Below are positions 9,749-16,968 of a DNA stretch of 50,378 nucleotides, piece after piece; within the stretch, counting starts at the first letter, position 1, and each line of letters begins with the position of its first letter. The notes below the pieces were generated by a model. The model saw nothing but the letters and a program-made list of their open reading frames with translations. It did no database searches and was not told the DNA's origin. The DNA is from Kiloniellaceae bacterium (GTDB taxonomy: Bacteria > Pseudomonadota > Alphaproteobacteria > Kiloniellales > J153). The DNA lies in contig JAJFGP010000036.1 of the NCBI GenBank assembly GCA_021776055.1, forward strand, positions 1 through 50,378, written 5' to 3'. Position numbers and translations under genes: made by a program.

Positions 9749-11182
9749 ATGTCGCAGATCGCCACCACGGACGACATCTTCTTCAACCGGGCCGGGCTCG
9801 ACCGTCCGCGTCTGCAATCGATCGTGGATGAGGCCTTGCATGGCGCCGACGACGGCGAGCTTTACCTTGAATACTGCCAGTCCGAGAGCCTGAGCTTCGA
9901 CGACGGCCGCCTGAAGAGCGCTTGCTTCGACGCCACGCAAGGATTCGGTCTGCGGTGCGTGGCCGGTGAGGCTGCCGGTTATGCTCATGCCAGCGAGTTG
10001 TCGGAGGCCGCGATCCGGCGCGCGGCGGAGACCGTTCGCGCGGTTCACACGGGGCGCGGCAGCGTCATGGCGGCGGGGCCGAGCCGCACCAATCAACGGC
10101 TTTACGGCGAAATCAATCCACTGGCCGAGATGCCCTTCGACGCCAAAGCCAAATTACTGGCCGATATCGATGCCTTTGCCCGTAGCCGCGACCCACGGGT
10201 ACGCCAGGTCACCGCCTCGTTGGCCGGTGAATGGCAGGCGATCCAGATTCTGCGGGTCGGCGGTGAGCGCTCGGCGGATATCCGGCCCTTGGTCCGGCTC
10301 AACGTCTCGGTGGTCGTTGCCGAGGGCGATCGCATGGAAAGCGGCAGTTACGGCGGCGGCGGGCGGGTCCTCTACGACGGGCTGATCACGCCTGAGTTCT
10401 GGCAAGGGGCGGTCGACGAGGCCCTGCGGCAGGCCATCGTCAACCTCGACTCGGTGGCGGCACCCGCCGGCGAAATGGCCGTGGTGCTCGGCTCCGGCTG
10501 GCCCGGAATCCTCCTGCACGAGGCCATCGGCCATGGCCTGGAGGGCGACTTCAACCGCAAGAAGACCTCGGCCTTCGCCGGCCTCATGGGCCAGCAAGTC
10601 GCGGCGCGCGGTGTTACCGTGGTCGATGACGGCACCATCAACGACCGGCGCGGCTCACTGACGATCGACGACGAAGGCACACCGAGCCAGTGCACCACGC
10701 TGATCGAGGACGGCACCCTGGTCGGTTATATGCAGGATCGGCAGAATGCCCGCCTGATGGGCATGGCGGCCACCGGTAACGGCCGCCGGCAAAGCTATGC
10801 GCACATTCCCATGCCGCGCATGACCAATACCTACATGCTCGGCGGCGACCGCTCGCCCGAGGAGATCCTATCCTCGGTCAAATCCGGCATTTACGCGGTC
10901 AATTTCGGCGGCGGTCAGGTGGATATCACCTCGGGCAAGTTCGTCTTTACCTGCACCGAGGCCTACCTCATCGAGAACGGCCGCCAGGGCCAGGCGGTCA
11001 AGGGCGCGACCCTGATCGGCAACGGCCCGGATGTGCTGACCCGGGTCTCGATGGTGGGCAACGACATGGCCCTGGACGACGGGATTGGCACCTGCGGCAA
11101 GGAAGGCCAAGGGGTCCCCGTGGGTGTCGGCCAGCCGACCTTGAAGATCGACAGTCTAACCGTCGGTGGCACGGCCGCCTAA
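9749..11182 (+). CDS. tldD: Metalloprotease TldD
   Basis: Catalytic subunit of the TldD/TldE (PmbA) zinc protease, which degrades unfolded peptides and matures some peptide antibiotics and modified peptides. The chosen ATG gives 477 residues, the usual length, and has CGGAG eight bases upstream; a longer frame from 9662 adds 29 residues unlike the family. The zinc motif is HEAIGH with H257 and H262, followed by GLEGDFNRK. The C-terminal GTCGKEGQGVPVGVGQPT block is typical. The partner gene pmbA is at 25735. Confidence 0.95.
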   Translation: MSQIATTDDIFFNRAGLDRPRLQSIVDEALHGADDGELYLEYCQSESLSFDDGRLKSACFDATQGFGLRCVAGEAAGYAHASELSEAAIRRAAETVRAVHTGRGSVMAAGPSRTNQRLYGEINPLAEMPFDAKAKLLADIDAFARSRDPRVRQVTASLAGEWQAIQILRVGGERSADIRPLVRLNVSVVVAEGDRMESGSYGGGGRVLYDGLITPEFWQGAVDEALRQAIVNLDSVAAPAGEMAVVLGSGWPGILLHEAIGHGLEGDFNRKKTSAFAGLMGQQVAARGVTVVDDGTINDRRGSLTIDDEGTPSQCTTLIEDGTLVGYMQDRQNARLMGMAATGNGRRQSYAHIPMPRMTNTYMLGGDRSPEEILSSVKSGIYAVNFGGGQVDITSGKFVFTCTEAYLIENGRQGQAVKGATLIGNGPDVLTRVSMVGNDMALDDGIGTCGKEGQGVPVGVGQPTLKIDSLTVGGTAA

Positions 11183-11315
11183 ATTTCCCGTATAAGCGGT
11201 AAATAAATCGCTGATTTCCGGCCGCTGGCCGGCGGGCAGACCGGAAAATAGCCAAAAAATAGCGAAAAACCGGGCTTTTCCGAGCGCGTGATGGGCCGAG
11301 ATTCTTAGCCGCATC

Positions 11316-11331
11316 TTAAGGGATTGTTAAC
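11316..11331 (+). promoter_or_regulatory. CtrA-type binding box
   Basis: The sequence TTAAGGGATTGTTAAC is a perfect TTAA-N7-TTAA(C), the recognition pattern of the alphaproteobacterial cell-cycle regulator CtrA. It lies in the non-coding gap after tldD, about 60 bases before a strong hairpin and in the orientation expected for a plus-strand promoter. No protein-coding gene follows on the plus strand. Confidence 0.6.
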
Positions 11332-11345
11332 TGGCCTAGGCTTAA

Positions 11346-11428
11346 ATGGGCTCACCTAACCCTTCCCCTAGACAAGTACCCTTGTACCCCAGAGAGCCGC
11401 GGTCCCCCAGCCGCGGCTCTCCGCTTTT
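11346..11428 (+). ncRNA. Candidate small RNA downstream of a CtrA box
   Basis: Between the CtrA-type box and the T-tract after the hairpin there is room for a transcript of about 75-85 bases. It would carry a C-rich single-stranded 5' part (CCCTTCCCCTAG), which could pair with ribosome-binding sites, and a strong 3' terminator hairpin. I do not recognise it as a known RNA family. A 36-codon frame begins at 11346 but has odd composition and runs through the hairpin, so I do not favour a peptide. Confidence 0.35.
11392..11428 (+). terminator. Rho-independent terminator hairpin
   Basis: A perfect 11-base-pair stem, GAGAGCCGCGG (11392-11402) with CCGCGGCTCTC (11411-11421), closes an 8-base loop and is followed by CGCTTTT. 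It ends plus-strand transcription, either from tldD 210 bases upstream or from the possible CtrA-driven RNA. An outer ACCCCAGA/TCTGGGGT pairing (11386-11393 with 11428-11435) gives an alternative structure. Confidence 0.75.
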
Positions 11429-11452
11429 CTGGGGTGCCCTATTGAGCCTTCC

Positions 11453-12820
11453 CTAATAGGCATCCTCGGCAAACAGCGGATCGACGCTCTCGCCCCAGCG
11501 GCTGTAGTACGCCGCCAACTGATCCTGGGCCCGGCATTTCCCCGTATCGACAATCTGGCGCAGCGGTGCCAAGTGCAGGCGCTCGTCCTCGCCCAGACTG
11601 TTCTGCCGCGCCCGGCGGGTCAGCCCGGCATCAGCCAGGGCGAGGACCTGACGGGCGACAGCAAACAGCTTGTCGCCGCGAAATTCCGTATCGAGAGCCT
11701 GGCGCGGCACCTCTGCCCGCAGGAAGGCGTGCTCCTCCAGCGTCCAGTCCTTGACCAGATCCCAGGCGGCCGCGAGCGCCTCGCGGTCATACAGCAGACC
11801 CACCCATAGGGCCGGCAGGGCACATAACGACCCCCAGGGTCCACCGTCGGCGCCGCGCATCTCCAGATAGCGTTTCAGGCGCACTTCCGGGAATAGGGTG
11901 GAGACGTGATCCGTCCAATCGCCGGTCGTTGGAATTTCGCCCGGCAGCGCCGGCAGACGGCCGGCCATGAAATCGCGGAACGACTGGCCGCTGGCGTCGA
12001 TGTACTCGCCATCCCGGTAGACGAAATACATGGGCACATCCAGGACATGATCCACGTAGCGCTCGAATCCCATGCCCGGCTCGAAAACGAAAGGCAGGAT
12101 GCCGCAACGGTCCGGATCGGTGTCGGTCCAGATGTGGCTGCGGTAGCTGAGGAAGCCGTTTGGCTTGCCTTCGGTGAAGGGTGAGTTGGCGAACAGTGCT
12201 GTCGCGATCGGCTGCAAGGCCAGGGAGACGCGGAACTTCGTCACCATGTCGGCCTCGGACTCGAAATCCAGGTTCACTTGGACCGTGCAGGTTCGCAGCA
12301 TCATGTCGTGGCCCAGGTTGCCGACCTTGGACATGTGCGCCTTCATGATCCGGTATCGCGCCTTGGGCATCCAGGGTATGTCATCGCGCCGCCACTTGGG
12401 CTGAAAACCCAGGCCGATCAGGCTAACGCCCAATGGTTCGGCGACTGCCTTGACCTGAGCAAGATGTTGCTGCACCTCGGCACAGGTCTCGTGGATGGTA
12501 TCGACAGGCGCGCCGGATAGCTCCATCTGGCCGCCTGGCTCGAGGGTGATGTTGCAACCACCGTGCGTGAGCGCGACCGGAACCCCATTTTCGAGGATCG
12601 GCTCCCAACCGAAACGCGCCACCAAGCCTTCGAGCAAAGCCCGGATGCTGCGCTCACCATCGTAGGGCAACGGCCGCAGATCGCTGACAGTGTACGCGAA
12701 CTTCTCGTGCTCGGTGCCGATCCGCCATAGATCGGGCGGCTTACAGCCGGCCTCGAAAAAATCCACCAGCTGCGCTTTGCTGGTGATCGGCTCCCCTTTG
12801 GCTTGCGGCGGTGCGGACAT
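11453..12820 (-). CDS. gshA: Glutamate-cysteine ligase (plant/alphaproteobacterial type)
   Basis: First enzyme of glutathione synthesis: joins glutamate and cysteine with ATP. The 455 residues match the GCS2/plant-type class used by alphaproteobacteria rather than the E. coli class. Visible blocks are RIGTEHEKFAY near residue 37, the glycine/glutamate-rich ITLEPGGQMELSG that binds glutamate and metal, and TCTVQVNLDFESE. ATG start at 12820. It lies 43 bases downstream of rsmE and is probably cotranscribed with it. Confidence 0.95.
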   Translation of the reverse strand: MSAPPQAKGEPITSKAQLVDFFEAGCKPPDLWRIGTEHEKFAYTVSDLRPLPYDGERSIRALLEGLVARFGWEPILENGVPVALTHGGCNITLEPGGQMELSGAPVDTIHETCAEVQQHLAQVKAVAEPLGVSLIGLGFQPKWRRDDIPWMPKARYRIMKAHMSKVGNLGHDMMLRTCTVQVNLDFESEADMVTKFRVSLALQPIATALFANSPFTEGKPNGFLSYRSHIWTDTDPDRCGILPFVFEPGMGFERYVDHVLDVPMYFVYRDGEYIDASGQSFRDFMAGRLPALPGEIPTTGDWTDHVSTLFPEVRLKRYLEMRGADGGPWGSLCALPALWVGLLYDREALAAAWDLVKDWTLEEHAFLRAEVPRQALDTEFRGDKLFAVARQVLALADAGLTRRARQNSLGEDERLHLAPLRQIVDTGKCRAQDQLAAYYSRWGESVDPLFAEDAY

Positions 12821-12863
12821 GGGCGGTCTCGGCCTCTATCTGGTGAAGAAATGCTCGGCCATA

Positions 12864-13634
12864 TCAGACCGGCAAGAAGGCGCCGCGGGGCGGACGCGAC
12901 CGGCCGTCACCCAGAACGGCCTGCCAGCAGGCCAGCGCGGCGACGGCCGCCGTATCGGCACGAAGCAGACGCGGCCCCAGGCCAACCGGGGTAACAAACG
13001 GCAGTTCGAGAAGGGCGTCAAGTTCGCTTTGTGCAAAGCCACCCTCCGGTCCGGTCAGGATCGCCCATGGCCCCGAATCGGCCGCGGCAAGAGCTTCGGC
13101 GATCGGCGCCGCCGTCCCGGACTCGGCGCACAGCAGCAGGCGCCGGCCGGCCGGCCAGGCGGCGATAAGCTCAATCAAGGTCACCGGCTCACGCACCTCG
13201 GGCACGCTCAGGCGGGTACATTGTTCCGCCGCCTCCCGGGCATTCGCGGCCAGCCGGTCGACGTTGACCCGGCTCACGACCGTCCGTTGGGTCATCACCG
13301 GCTGCAGCACGGCGCAGCCCAGCTCGGTTACCTTTTCCGCCAAGAAGTCGATACGCGCCCGCTTAATCGGGGCGAAAATCGTCCACACGTCCGGTTCCGG
13401 AGTCGGTTCCCGCCGCTGCCGCTCGACAGCCAGCGAGCACCAGCCCTTGCCGAGACCATCGATACGGGCCAGCCATTCGCCATCGCGGGCATTAAAGACC
13501 GCCACCTGCGCCCCGCGCGCCAAGCGCAAAACGCTGCGCAGGAAATGCGCCCGGCCATGGTCCAGGCCAATCTCGCGCCCAGTGCTCAAACCTTCGTCGA
13601 CGTGCAGCCGCGTCTCGATACGGGTCTCATCCAT
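12864..13634 (-). CDS. rsmE: 16S rRNA (uracil-1498 N3)-methyltransferase
   Basis: SPOUT-class methyltransferase that methylates U1498 of 16S rRNA. The 256 residues show an N-terminal PUA-like part (about 1-75) and the C-terminal knot motifs ILTGPEGGF and GLGPRLLRADTAA, which bind S-adenosylmethionine. Start is ATG at 13634. In many Rhodospirillales this gene is divergent from ubiA; here about 3.3 kb of other genes separate them. Confidence 0.94.
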   Translation of the reverse strand: MDETRIETRLHVDEGLSTGREIGLDHGRAHFLRSVLRLARGAQVAVFNARDGEWLARIDGLGKGWCSLAVERQRREPTPEPDVWTIFAPIKRARIDFLAEKVTELGCAVLQPVMTQRTVVSRVNVDRLAANAREAAEQCTRLSVPEVREPVTLIELIAAWPAGRRLLLCAESGTAAPIAEALAAADSGPWAILTGPEGGFAQSELDALLELPFVTPVGLGPRLLRADTAAVAALACWQAVLGDGRSRPPRGAFLPV

Positions 13635-13854
13635 GCCCGGCCCTTCTCTGTCCTCCTCGGACCTTAAGCCCAGGTCCGTGTTCTCATCAACGAGAGTTCG
13701 GCCGGTGGCGGGGCGTCGATGTCGGCGTTAGGGCCAGCACCGATCGCGAGCCAACAGATTTTTACAATGCCGTCTGGTACTATTTCCGGACTTCATCTTT
13801 CTAACGAAGATAGGAAATATCTATATGATCGAGGTGCCATCGGCACACCTGTAG

Positions 13855-14715
13855 TTGTGCTCGGCTCACTGGGATAGCCAGCAGTCGTGGCGTGCGTGCA
13901 ATCGCGCTTGTATCATTGAACGGGAGATCAAAATCGGCAAGCCGCAAAAGCTCGGTTATTTGGTCTTCGCGGTCGCCGTTCTGATGGCTGTCAGCGTCAT
14001 CGCGACGAAATGGTCGGCGGGAGATCTCAACTTCGTAGCACGTCAATACCCTGCGGGATTCCAGGATCTAGTTCTGAACTCTGGCGCGTCGAGACGGACC
14101 CCGGCTTCCTCGCTACTTGTCGGCCTCGAAACCGGCCTCGCGGAACAAAAACCAGAACCCATCAGCGATATATGCAACGCGTTGTTCAGCGATGCTGCCG
14201 ACCCAACGGTTGGCCCCGCCGGCGCGGATGTAACAATCGTTGAATTTTTTGACTATCAGTGTCCGTATTGTCGGGTCGTGGCAGAGTTCCTTAGCGAAGT
14301 TCAAGCCAATGATCCGCGAGTACGAATTGTCTACAAAGAGTGGCCTGTTTTGGGATCGGATTCCGAATTCGCAGCGCGCGCTGCACTGGCCGCTGCGCGC
14401 CGGGGTCAATATCTGCGATTTCACGAAACCTTGATGAGAACCCGCGGCGTTCCAAACGAGGCATTAGTCCGGTACGCGGCAAACAAGGTTGCCATTGATC
14501 CAGACCAGCTCCTGGTCGAGTTGAAATCAGCAGAGATCGACGACGTTATTCGCCGAAACAGACAGCTTGCCAAACAACTTGGCTTGATCGGTACGCCATC
14601 TTTTGTCGTCGGCCGAACAATCGTGGAGGGGGCGATCACTCGCAATCAAATGGAGAAACTGATTGATTTGGAAGCCAAGAGCCCCGCGACCGCCATTTGC
14701 CAAAACAGATCCTAG
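13855..14715 (+). CDS. DsbA-family thiol-disulfide oxidoreductase, start uncertain
   Basis: Membrane-anchored or exported thioredoxin-fold protein that probably forms or rearranges disulfide bonds in the periplasm. One N-terminal hydrophobic helix (GYLVFAVAVLMAVSVIA) is followed by the DsbA domain with the active site CPYC in VEFFDYQCPYCRVV and the cis-proline loop GTPSFVVG. The annotated TTG start adds an unlikely segment and has no ribosome site. A GGGAG lies six bases before an ATC codon at 13933, and no ATG or GTG is in frame before the hydrophobic helix. The start may be non-standard or the 5' end damaged. Lower GC than its neighbours suggests transfer. Confidence 0.75.
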   Translation: MCSAHWDSQQSWRACNRACIIEREIKIGKPQKLGYLVFAVAVLMAVSVIATKWSAGDLNFVARQYPAGFQDLVLNSGASRRTPASSLLVGLETGLAEQKPEPISDICNALFSDAADPTVGPAGADVTIVEFFDYQCPYCRVVAEFLSEVQANDPRVRIVYKEWPVLGSDSEFAARAALAAARRGQYLRFHETLMRTRGVPNEALVRYAANKVAIDPDQLLVELKSAEIDDVIRRNRQLAKQLGLIGTPSFVVGRTIVEGAITRNQMEKLIDLEAKSPATAICQNRS

Positions 14716-14841
14716 CGATTTCTTCTGAACGACACCTGAATTCGCGCGGGCAATCGTCATTGTCATATCCTGCCTCTTGGCCGTCCCTCGGACCCTGGGC
14801 CGAGCCTGTAGGTGGGGCGGGTTGCTATTGAGGCCCCAGCA

Positions 14842-14873
14842 CCCCCGGCCGGAGGTCGGATCGGAGCCGGGGG
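14842..14873 (-). terminator. Hairpin after the secreted-protein gene
   Basis: CCCCCGGC (14842-14849) pairs with GCCGGGGG (14866-14873) around a 16-base loop, shortly after the minus-strand stop at 14884. No T-tract follows, so this may slow or end transcription with help from Rho. It lies between two convergent genes. Confidence 0.3.
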
Positions 14874-14883
14874 CGCCGCGGGC

Positions 14884-15615
14884 CTATTCGGCCCTGCCCG
14901 GAAGCGAGAGATCGCCTGAGGCCACGTCGTGCACTTTGACCACACACAGCAAGGGTGCGGCCATGTCGGGGTGTACCTGCAAGTCGGCGGTCACACCATC
15001 GAACGGTGTTCCGGCGCCCCCAATCGTCGCCGGGGCCGCGACTTCGATTGTATCACCGGCCAAATGCGGCACGTATCCGGGGCTATCGAGCAGGATGGGC
15101 AGGCCCGGCCAGGTTTCGGGCAAGCGCGGCGCCTCGCCCGGTGGGATGTCCTTGACCTTTAAGCTGCCGGGACCGCACGCCTCGTCAGGGGTCAAAACCA
15201 CCCAATGGCTGTGCCAAGTCTCGCCGTCATTACTCTGGTCGCCGTCACCGTTTTCGTCATAGAGCGGCGTATCGTCAAAATCCGGGTGCGCGGTGACCGT
15301 CAAGGCCAGGATGCCTGCGCCCGGCGCGAAACCGGCGGCCCCGCTGTCCAGGCCAGTGGGCCAAACATAGGCCGCTACGTGGCTGCCCGGCGTCTGCCCA
15401 TGTGCCACCGGTTTATCGGCGCCAACTCGGCCACCGGCAACCATACGGAAGAGCAACTGATCACCCTTTGCGGTGACGGTCGTGCGCCGAATATCAAACG
15501 ACGGCGCGATGCCCGGCGTCGCCGGTGCGACAATATCCTGCGCCAGCACCGAAGTGGCGAGGAGCACCGTGGCACCGGCGGTAACGAGAGATGTCAGATA
15601 CGTACGAGATGTCAT
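14884..15615 (-). CDS. Secreted hypothetical protein with calcium-loop-like motif
   Basis: Protein of 243 residues with a clear Sec signal peptide (MTSRTYLTSLVTAGATVLLA, cleavage probably after the alanine of SVLAQD near residue 25). I do not recognise a named family. Visible features are an acidic DENGDGDQSND loop at 120-130 with the DxNxDGD spacing of calcium loops, an HSHW motif at 135-138 that could bind metal, and two cysteines (C147 and one near the C-terminus) that could form a disulfide. ATG at 15615 is chosen because GGAAGGA lies about 8 bases upstream and the signal peptide starts there. It is divergent from a MarR-type gene, with an operator-like palindrome between them, so it is probably the target of that regulator. 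Confidence 0.72.
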   Translation of the reverse strand: MTSRTYLTSLVTAGATVLLATSVLAQDIVAPATPGIAPSFDIRRTTVTAKGDQLLFRMVAGGRVGADKPVAHGQTPGSHVAAYVWPTGLDSGAAGFAPGAGILALTVTAHPDFDDTPLYDENGDGDQSNDGETWHSHWVVLTPDEACGPGSLKVKDIPPGEAPRLPETWPGLPILLDSPGYVPHLAGDTIEVAAPATIGGAGTPFDGVTADLQVHPDMAAPLLCVVKVHDVASGDLSLPGRAE

Positions 15616-15712
15616 GGCAGATTTTCCTTCCATGGGTGTGAATGCGGACTCGCTCGACCCCCTAAATTCCCGAGACCCGAGCCGGGTCCGTAGAACATTC
15701 GGATTCAATTTT

Positions 15713-15733
15713 ATAGTATCGAGTCGCTACTAT
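15713..15733. promoter_or_regulatory. Palindromic operator, site 1
   Basis: ATAGTA (15713-15718) and TACTAT (15728-15733) form a perfect inverted repeat around 9 bases. The right part, TCGAGTCGCTACTAT, recurs exactly at 15776-15790. Size and position in a divergent gap fit a MarR-family operator controlling the secreted-protein gene. Confidence 0.55.
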
Positions 15734-15761
15734 TAGATATCCTAGCTTGCGATTCCGGCAA

Positions 15762-15790
15762 TTGCCAGAACAATTTCGAGTCGCTACTAT
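15762..15790 (+). promoter_or_regulatory. marR promoter with likely leaderless start
   Basis: TTGCCA (15762-15767) and TACTAT (15785-15790) are separated by exactly 17 bases. The predicted transcription start is about 7 bases on, at or next to the A of the MarR start codon at 15797. No ribosome-binding site is visible, so the mRNA is probably leaderless. Confidence 0.5.
15776..15790. promoter_or_regulatory. Operator half-repeat, site 2, over the marR -10 box
   Basis: The 15 bases TCGAGTCGCTACTAT repeat the right-hand part of site 1, 57 bases away. The left arm is degenerate here. The site covers the -10 box of the marR promoter, so binding would block marR transcription, as expected for autoregulation. 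Confidence 0.5.
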
Positions 15791-15796
15791 CTACCC

Positions 15797-16381
15797 ATGA
15801 CGGATGGCGATGGCACAGCGGGGCGCATTGGCGATTTGATCGATCGCCTGGGGCGCCTGGTGCGCAGTCAGGAACAGGCTGGCGGCCTCAACCCGGCGCA
15901 GTGGGAAGCCTTGCGCTATCTGGCCCGGGCCAATCGCTTCTCCCGCTCCCCCGGCGCCCTGGCCGAATTCCTGGGATCGACCAAGGGCACCGCATCGCAG
16001 ACCGTTCTCGCCCTTGAGCGGAAGGGCCTGGTACGCCGCGAACGCGATCCCGACGACAGGCGCGCCGTCCGCCTGGGACTGACCGGTGCCGGCCGGACCC
16101 ACCTGCGCCGCGATCCGCTACGTGAATTCGCCGGCGCCGCGAGCGCGCTGACTAAGGAGGCGCAAAACGGCCTATCGGCGGGCCTCGGTGATATTCTCGG
16201 CCAATTACAGCGCCACAACGGTCGGCGGCCCTTTGGGACGTGTCAGCATTGCCGCTTCTTTCAGCGGCGCGGCGCGGCGAAGCAGAGCGATGGTCCGCAC
16301 CGCTGTATCCTTCTCGACGTGGCTTTGAGCGAGGCCGACAGCGGCCTGATCTGCGTCGAGCAGGAGGAAGCATCTGCCTAG
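15797..16381 (+). CDS. MarR-type transcriptional regulator with C-terminal cysteine cluster
   Basis: DNA-binding repressor-like protein of 194 residues. Residues ~32-100 form the MarR winged helix: recognition-helix block STKGTASQTVLALERKGLV and wing DPDDRRAVRLGLTGAG. Beyond the usual ~145 residues there is a ~45-residue tail with C149, C152, C170 and C186 (CX2C-X17-C-X15-C, starting FGTCQHCRFF). Four cysteines in this spacing could bind zinc or an iron-sulfur cluster, or act as a redox switch. The gene is divergent from a secreted-protein gene and has operator-like repeats over its own promoter. Plausible role: redox- or metal-responsive control of that neighbour. Ligand and target are inferred. 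Confidence 0.85.
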   Translation: MTDGDGTAGRIGDLIDRLGRLVRSQEQAGGLNPAQWEALRYLARANRFSRSPGALAEFLGSTKGTASQTVLALERKGLVRRERDPDDRRAVRLGLTGAGRTHLRRDPLREFAGAASALTKEAQNGLSAGLGDILGQLQRHNGRRPFGTCQHCRFFQRRGAAKQSDGPHRCILLDVALSEADSGLICVEQEEASA

Positions 16382-16417
16382 AGCACGGTGGCGAAGGGAT
16401 TGCCGACGTGCTAGCCC

Positions 16418-16957
16418 ATGCGCATGAACACGTGGATCGCCCTTCTGCGCGGCATCAATGTCGGCGGCAGCAATATCCTACCGATGAAAGACCTGGTGGC
16501 GACGCTGGAAAGGCTGGGCCTGGCAAACGTCAAAACGTACATCCAGAGCGGTAACGCGGTTTTCCAAAGCCCGGAGACCAAATCATCGGCATTGGCCGAG
16601 CAAATAACCGCCGCCATCTTCAAGAAGCACGACCTTAAACCGCGCGTCTTGGTGCTAAGCCGCAAGGAATTGGAACAGGCCGCAACCAACAACCCTTTTC
16701 CTGAAGCCGAGACGGAGCCAAAGACGCTGCATCTCTTTTTCCTAGCTGAACCGCCTCGGGACCCCGATCTAAAAGCCCTGAACACCATCAAGTCGGATAG
16801 CGAGCGCTTCGTCCTGGACAAAAAAATCTTCTACCTTCATGCGCCCGAGGGGATCGGACGATCCAAACTCGCGACACAGGCAGAGAAACACATTGGTGTC
16901 GAGACAACGGCCAGGAACTGGCGCTCTGTTGTGAAAATTCTGGAGATGACGACGTAA
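16418..16957 (+). CDS. DUF1697 domain protein
   Basis: A 179-residue protein of the DUF1697 family, whose biochemical role is unknown. The N-terminus (WIALLRGINVGGSNILPM) and the YIQSGNAVFQ block are the family hallmarks; the C-terminal TTARNWRSVVKI block is also typical. Two methionines are possible starts (16418 and 16424) and no strong ribosome site decides between them. It precedes ubiA by 11 bases but has no obvious functional link to it. Confidence 0.88.
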   Translation: MRMNTWIALLRGINVGGSNILPMKDLVATLERLGLANVKTYIQSGNAVFQSPETKSSALAEQITAAIFKKHDLKPRVLVLSRKELEQAATNNPFPEAETEPKTLHLFFLAEPPRDPDLKALNTIKSDSERFVLDKKIFYLHAPEGIGRSKLATQAEKHIGVETTARNWRSVVKILEMTT

Positions 16958-16968
16958 AGAGGCGGGTT

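Noticed and set aside
11346-11456. 36-codon frame after the CtrA box
   Set aside because: Composition is dominated by P, R and S and the frame runs through the terminator hairpin; a small RNA is more likely.
13767-13877. 36-codon plus-strand frame (MPSGTISGLHLSNEDRKYLY...) before the DsbA-like gene
   Set aside because: No ribosome site and no recognisable family; it overlaps the DsbA-like frame. It could be a gene remnant but cannot be supported.
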